From Anaerolineales bacterium (GTDB lineage: Bacteria > Chloroflexota > Anaerolineae > Anaerolineales > UBA6663): DNA of 9,100 nt. Below the pieces are notes generated by a model, which saw nothing but the letters and a program-made list of their open reading frames with translations, was not told the DNA's origin and did no database searches. Made by a program: the position numbers and the translations under genes. The stretch lies in contig JAGOBN010000121.1 in the NCBI GenBank assembly GCA_017999235.1, positions 1 to 9,100 on the forward strand. Direction: 5' to 3'. Position 1 is the first letter of the stretch, and every line of letters starts with the position of its first letter. Shown one piece after another: positions 5,528 to 9,100 of this stretch.

Positions 5528-6268
5528 TCAGGGCAGCGATTCGGCCGTCTTAATCGCTTCGTCCAGGGGCAGGTCACTTTCGAGCCGGTAGGTGAGATCG
5601 CCCACCGTCCACACCAGCACATGGCCGGTGACCAAGTGCTGGGCGTCGTAGCGGCCGTTGCGCAGCTGCAGCAAATACGGGCCGGCGGTCCACACGGCCG
5701 GCGCGCCGTTGACGGCGGCGGCGCGCAGGGCGGGCGGCTGTCGCTTTTCGGCGAAGCCGCCGGCGCTGAGGAGATGCAGCGCCAAACGCACGCGGCCCGG
5801 CTCGGCGCGGTCAAACCAGACCAGGATCACGGCCGGCGCGTCAAAGAATTGGAGAAACACCTCGTCCGGCGCGCCCAAATCGGCGGGATAGGCCGGCAGC
5901 GGAATCGGGAAGCTGACCAGCCGCCGCGCGTCGGCCAGCGTGGTCTGGCCGTAGAGATCGAGCAGCGACGGGACGGGGGTCAGGGCCGGCGCCGGCGCAG
6001 CGGTCGGCCCCAAGAGAATCCGCACCGCGCCGATCTGCAGAAACTCCACCAGGCCGGCGCGCACGGCGGGCACTGCCAGGAGCGTGAGCAGCGCCAGGCC
6101 GACCACGGCCAGGCTGACCGCCCAACGCGGGACCCGGCGCCCGGCGGCGGCCGGGAGCGGCCGCTGGATGGGCGGAGCCGGCGGATACGGCAAGGCGCGC
6201 GCGGCGCGGCGCAGGGCGGCCTCCAGTTGCTCGTCCGGGCCGCCGCCGGCCACCCCTCGGTCACTCAT
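5528..6268 (-). CDS. Single-pass membrane anti-sigma-like protein
   Basis: A 246-residue protein, probably the partner that holds the adjacent ECF sigma factor at the membrane. The N-terminal 45 residues are cytoplasmic, with a short predicted helix (DEQLEAALRRAARAL) and a Pro-rich stretch. One membrane helix spans about 48-69 (RWAVSLAVVGLALLTLLAVP). The outer part (70-246) holds a Pro/Ala linker and a beta-rich domain whose end (VGDLTYRLESDLPLDEAIKTAESL) resembles DUF4367-type domains of anti-sigma proteins. No HxxxCxxC zinc motif is present, so it is not a classical ZAS (zinc-binding) anti-sigma. The ATG at 6268 overlaps the sigma stop by 8 bp, implying translational coupling. An earlier in-frame ATG lies deeper inside the sigma gene and is less likely. 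The role is inferred from position and topology. Confidence 0.75.
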   Translation of the reverse strand: MSDRGVAGGGPDEQLEAALRRAARALPYPPAPPIQRPLPAAAGRRVPRWAVSLAVVGLALLTLLAVPAVRAGLVEFLQIGAVRILLGPTAAPAPALTPVPSLLDLYGQTTLADARRLVSFPIPLPAYPADLGAPDEVFLQFFDAPAVILVWFDRAEPGRVRLALHLLSAGGFAEKRQPPALRAAAVNGAPAVWTAGPYLLQLRNGRYDAQHLVTGHVLVWTVGDLTYRLESDLPLDEAIKTAESLP

Positions 6269-6827
6269 CCACCACCTCCGGACGCAGAGCTGGGAATTCA
6301 TGGAAGACCACCTGGCGAAGCCGGCCCAAGGCGCGGTGCAGCCGGGATTTGACGGTGCCGGCCGGCACCTCCAACACGGCGGCGGTTTCGGCCTCAGACA
6401 GTTCCAGAAAGTAGCGCAAGTAGATGAGCTGTTGATCGGCGGCGCTCAAGCGCCGGACGGCGCGCCACAATTCCTGGGCCTCCGCCTGCTGGGCCGATAA
6501 CGCCTGGACTTCTACCCCGTGCTCCGGCTCGGCCCGCCAGTGGCGCTGCAGCGCGGCCCAGTAACGGCCGAGCGCGCGCCGGCGGTTGCGGGCCAGGTTG
6601 GCCGTGATCCGCAGCAGCCAGGGCCGAAAGGGCCGGCGCGCATCGAAGCGGTCCAGCGCCCGCCAGGCGCGCAGGAACGCGTCCTGGGCCACATCGGCGG
6701 CGTCGGCCGGGTCGCCCAGGAGCAGGTAGGCCAGCCGGAAGGCGGCCGCCTGATGTGCGTCGACAAGCGCGGCCCAGGCCGCGGCCTCTCCCCGGCGGGC
6801 CTGGGCAATCCAATCGGTTTCCGTCAC
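6261..6827 (-). CDS. ECF-family RNA polymerase sigma factor
   Basis: A 188-residue extracytoplasmic-function sigma factor that directs RNA polymerase to a small set of promoters. The sigma-2 domain covers about residues 20-85: DAADVAQDAFLRAWRALDRF (42-61) is region 2.2, and RPFRPWLLRITANLARNRRR is the 2.3-2.4 part that melts the -10. The sigma-4 domain covers about 118-172, with the helix-turn-helix LSEAETAAVLEVPAGTVKSR (143-162), which reads the -35. No region 1.1 or 3 is present, as expected for this group. The start is GTG at 6827, with GGAGAGG a few bases upstream. The gene is followed by its coupled anti-sigma partner. Its promoter carries the same ECF-type boxes as the lipoprotein promoter, which points to autoregulation. 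The inducing signal cannot be read from the sequence. Confidence 0.93.
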   Translation of the reverse strand: MTETDWIAQARRGEAAAWAALVDAHQAAAFRLAYLLLGDPADAADVAQDAFLRAWRALDRFDARRPFRPWLLRITANLARNRRRALGRYWAALQRHWRAEPEHGVEVQALSAQQAEAQELWRAVRRLSAADQQLIYLRYFLELSEAETAAVLEVPAGTVKSRLHRALGRLRQVVFHEFPALRPEVVDE

Positions 6828-6858
6828 CGGCCTCTCCGGAGCATGGGTCTCACCGACT

Positions 6859-6886
6859 ATACACCGGCCGGGGGCGGCCGGTTCCC
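6859..6886 (-). promoter_or_regulatory. ECF-type promoter before the sigma gene
   Basis: Minus strand: GGGAACC (6886-6880), a 16-bp spacer, then TGTAT (6863-6859), matching the copy at 5497-5524 in both boxes and spacing. Transcription would start about 25 nt before the GTG. The spacer contains a CCGGCCG/CGGCCGG inverted repeat (6864-6881), but the spacer of the other copy is also rich in GGCC-type sequence, so this may be background composition. Confidence 0.7.
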
Positions 6887-6892
6887 GCGCGG

Positions 6893-6922
6893 TTTCCTCA
6901 ATCGCCGCGCCTGGGCTAGAAT
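6893..6922 (+). promoter_or_regulatory. Predicted promoter of the saccharopine-dehydrogenase-like gene
   Basis: TAGAAT (6917-6922) matches five of six bases of the -10 consensus. The weak TTTCCT (6893-6898) lies 18 bp upstream. The promoter is back to back with the ECF promoter but does not overlap its boxes. A strong ribosome site, AGAGGAG (6947-6953), follows 5 bp before the ATG. Confidence 0.4.
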
Positions 6923-6958
6923 GAGCGGCACCCCTTCAATTCACTCAGAGGAGCCCGT

Positions 6959-8182
6959 ATGCGTGTCTTACTCATCGGCGTCGGCGGCGTCGGCGAGGCG
7001 ATCGCGGTGATGTCGGATCGCCGGCCGTGGTTGGACGAGATGGTGCTGGCGGATTATGACGTCCGGCGCTGCAAGAAAGTCCGGCGCCGGCTGAGCACGC
7101 GCAAGCGCTTCCCGGTGGAGCAGTTGGACGCCTCCGACAAGCGCGCCATCGTCCGCCTGGCCAAGAAGCACAAAGTGGATCTGATTGTCAACGCCGTGGC
7201 CCCGCACTTCAACGAGACGATCTTCGACGCCGCCTACGCCGCGCGCTGCCATTACATCGATATGGCGATGACGCTCTCCAAGCCGCATCCCACTGAGCCC
7301 TACCGGCAGCCGGGCGTGATGCTGGGGGATTATCAGTTCAAGCGCTCCAGCAAGTGGGTGGAGCGCGGCCTGCTGGCGCTGGTGGGCATGGGCGTGGAGC
7401 CGGGCCTCTCGGATATCTTCGCCCGCTACGCCGAGAAGCATTTGTTTGACGAAATTGACGAGATCGGCGTGCGCGACGGCTCCAATCTGCGCGTGCGCGG
7501 CTACGCGTTCGCGCCCACGTTCAACGTCTGGACCACCATCGAAGAGTGCCTCAACCCGCCCCTAATCTGGGATCACGAGCGGGGCTGGCATACCAGCGAG
7601 CCGTTCTCCGAGCCGGAAGTTTTCCACTTCCCGGACGGCATCGGCCCGCTGGAGGTGGTCAACGTGGAGCATGAAGAGGTGGTGCTGATCCCGCGCTACA
7701 TCAACTGCCGGCGCGTCACCTTCAAATACGGCCTGGGCGATGAGTTTGTGGGCGTGCTCAAGATGCTGCACCTGCTGGGCCTGGATAAGAAGGAGCAGGT
7801 GGCGGTGGGCAAGGTGTTTGTGGCGCCGCGCGACGTGGTGGTGGCCTGCCTGCCCAACCCGGCCCTGCTGGGCGATAAGATGACGGGCAAGACCTGCGCC
7901 GGCACCTGGATCACTGGCACCAAGGACGGCGCGCGCCGCGAGTTGTACATCTATCAGGTGGCCGACAACGAGGAGTGCATGCGCCAATACGGGGTGCAGG
8001 CCGTGGTCTGGCAGACGGCCGTCAACCCCGTCATCGCCATGGACCTGCTGGCCACCGGGGTGTGGCGCGGCGTGGGGGTGTGCGGGCCGGAATACTTTGA
8101 CCCCGACCCCTTCCTGGCCAAGATGGGCGAATATGATTTCCCGTATGGCGTCCGTGAGATGAAGTCGCCGGCCGCGGCGTAA
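6959..8182 (+). CDS. Saccharopine dehydrogenase-like NAD(P)-dependent oxidoreductase
   Basis: A 407-residue cytoplasmic protein with an N-terminal Rossmann fold: RVLLIGVGGVGEAI gives the GxGGxG dinucleotide loop (7-12). The acidic LADYD (30-34) at the end of strand two would favour NAD over NADP. VDLIVNAVAPHFN and CHYIDMAMT are typical of the saccharopine dehydrogenase/carboxynorspermidine dehydrogenase superfamily, as is GMGVEPGLSDIFARYA at the domain boundary. The C-terminal half (about 155-390) fits the substrate-binding and dimer domain. Known members form or split a secondary amine between an amino acid or polyamine and a keto or aldehyde partner. The substrate here cannot be decided from the sequence, and lysine synthesis is not implied. 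ATG at 6959 has a near-perfect Shine-Dalgarno sequence. The MFS gene follows after 15 bp, so the two are likely cotranscribed. Confidence 0.85.
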   Translation: MRVLLIGVGGVGEAIAVMSDRRPWLDEMVLADYDVRRCKKVRRRLSTRKRFPVEQLDASDKRAIVRLAKKHKVDLIVNAVAPHFNETIFDAAYAARCHYIDMAMTLSKPHPTEPYRQPGVMLGDYQFKRSSKWVERGLLALVGMGVEPGLSDIFARYAEKHLFDEIDEIGVRDGSNLRVRGYAFAPTFNVWTTIEECLNPPLIWDHERGWHTSEPFSEPEVFHFPDGIGPLEVVNVEHEEVVLIPRYINCRRVTFKYGLGDEFVGVLKMLHLLGLDKKEQVAVGKVFVAPRDVVVACLPNPALLGDKMTGKTCAGTWITGTKDGARRELYIYQVADNEECMRQYGVQAVVWQTAVNPVIAMDLLATGVWRGVGVCGPEYFDPDPFLAKMGEYDFPYGVREMKSPAAA

Positions 8183-8197
8183 GGGGCCGCGCAGCGT

Positions 8198-9100
8198 ATG
8201 ACGGATGATCTGCCGGCGCCGGCTCAGCCGCGCGCCACAGCCAGCCTGATCGGTTATTACAGCGTCCTGGCCACCGTCGGGCTGGCGGCCGCCCTCATGG
8301 GGCCGACCCTGCCGGCGCTGGCGGCGCAGACCCGGACGACGTTGAGCGGGATCAGCGGACTGTTTGTGGCCCGCTCGGTGGGCTATATCGCCGGGTCACT
8401 GCTCGGCGGCCGGCTGTATGACCGGCTGCCCGGCCACCGGCTGATGGGGCTGGCGGGCGTGGTCATGGCGGCCGGTCTGGCGCTCATGCCGGTGACGCCC
8501 TGGGCGGGGCTGCTGTTCGGGGTCATGCTGGTCGTGGGCGCGGCCCAGGCCTGGCTGGATGTGGGGAGCAACACCCTGCTGGTGTGGCTCTATGGCGCCG
8601 GGGTGACCCGGTATATGAACGGCCTGCACTTCGCGTACGGGGTGGGGGCGTTTCTGGCGCCCCTGATTGTGGCCCAGGCCTTGGCCTGGACCGGCGGCGT
8701 CCAGGGCGCGTTTTGGGCCGTGGCGGTGTTGAGCCTCCCGCCGGCCCTGTGGCTGGGGCGGCGGCCCAGCCCGGCCCGCCCCCGGCCGGCCGCCGTGGTC
8801 CAGGCCCCGGCTCCGCCGGTCAACTACCGGCTGGTGGCGCTGTTCGTGATGTGCTTTTTCTTCTACGTCGGTGCGGAGGTGAGTTACGGGGCCTGGATCT
8901 ACACTTACGCCAACGCCACCGGTCTGGCAGACGCCGCCACCGGCGCCTACCTGACGGCGGCTTTTTGGGGCACGATCACTCTGGGGCGGCTGATGGCGAT
9001 CCCGCTGGCCGCGCGCTTTCGGCCGCGTACGCTGTTGGCCCTGGATCTGGCCGGCGGGCTGCTGAGCATCGGCCTGGCGGCGGTCTGGACCGGCGAGGCG
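8198..9100 (+). CDS. Major facilitator superfamily transporter (partial, 3' end outside window)
   Basis: The first 301 residues of an MFS membrane transporter; the frame is still open at base 9100. ATG at 8198 follows AAGGGG (8181-8186), somewhat far at 11 bp. After a short polar N-terminus, helix 1 starts at SLIGYYSVLATVGLAAALMG. The loop between helices 2 and 3 carries GGRLYDRLPGHRL, a form of MFS motif A (GxLxDRxGRR). LDVGSNTLLVWLYG and GLHFAYGVGAFLAPL are reminiscent of the FucP/MFSD4 sugar-transporter branch, a tentative placement. A Pro/Ala/Arg-rich cytoplasmic loop (RRPSPARPRPAAVVQAPAPP) separates the first six helices from the second half. It shares an operon with the oxidoreductase upstream and may move that enzyme's substrate or product. 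Confidence 0.85.
   Translation, partial: MTDDLPAPAQPRATASLIGYYSVLATVGLAAALMGPTLPALAAQTRTTLSGISGLFVARSVGYIAGSLLGGRLYDRLPGHRLMGLAGVVMAAGLALMPVTPWAGLLFGVMLVVGAAQAWLDVGSNTLLVWLYGAGVTRYMNGLHFAYGVGAFLAPLIVAQALAWTGGVQGAFWAVAVLSLPPALWLGRRPSPARPRPAAVVQAPAPPVNYRLVALFVMCFFFYVGAEVSYGAWIYTYANATGLADAATGAYLTAAFWGTITLGRLMAIPLAARFRPRTLLALDLAGGLLSIGLAAVWTGEA

Noticed and set aside
6864..6881. CCGGCCG/CGGCCGG repeat as an operator in the divergent gap
   Set aside because: It lies in the spacer of the ECF promoter, whose other copy has a similar GGCC-rich spacer, and such repeats are common throughout the window.

Overview
This is a GC-rich bacterial window with nine complete genes and two genes cut by the edges. 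Gene style points to a member of the Chloroflexota (Anaerolineae-like). The clue is a lipoprotein with a long Ala/Thr/Pro tether, alongside ECF sigma/anti-sigma and cytochrome lipoprotein genes. This is a style judgement; no marker gene is present to prove the phylum.

Region 1 (1-2919, + strand): the tail of an unrecognised gene, then a tungstate ABC transporter, tupA (binding lipoprotein), tupB (permease) and tupC (ATPase). A perfect 9-bp inverted repeat covers the predicted -10 box of the tupA promoter and resembles ModE-type molybdate/tungstate operators. The 168-bp tupA-tupB gap is not empty. It can fold into a long multi-part stem (1342-1418) followed by a GC-rich 9-bp stem with a U-rich tail (1434-1500). 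These may lower permease and ATPase expression relative to the binding protein, or respond to a signal. tupB and tupC overlap at GTGA.

Region 2 (2966-3958, - strand): a stand-alone tyrosine-recombinase-fold protein, convergent with tupC. Its frame is intact, but most catalytic residues, including the nucleophilic tyrosine, are replaced. It has its own AT-rich promoter containing an inverted repeat, and that promoter may give a leaderless mRNA.

Region 3 (3994-6886, - strand): an ECF sigma factor, a translationally coupled single-pass anti-sigma-like protein, a small lipoprotein, and a membrane protein joining a beta-sandwich-like domain, two membrane helices and a cytochrome c domain. The same promoter (GGGAACC, 16 bp, TGTAT) stands before the sigma gene and again before the lipoprotein gene. 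The sigma factor therefore probably drives both itself and the lipoprotein-cytochrome pair. A strong Rho-independent terminator closes the cytochrome gene. This self-contained envelope redox or stress module is the best candidate for an undescribed system here.

Region 4 (6917-9100, + strand): a saccharopine-dehydrogenase-like oxidoreductase, divergent from the sigma gene, followed 15 bp later by an MFS transporter cut by the window end. No tRNA, rRNA, CRISPR array or insertion sequence was seen.
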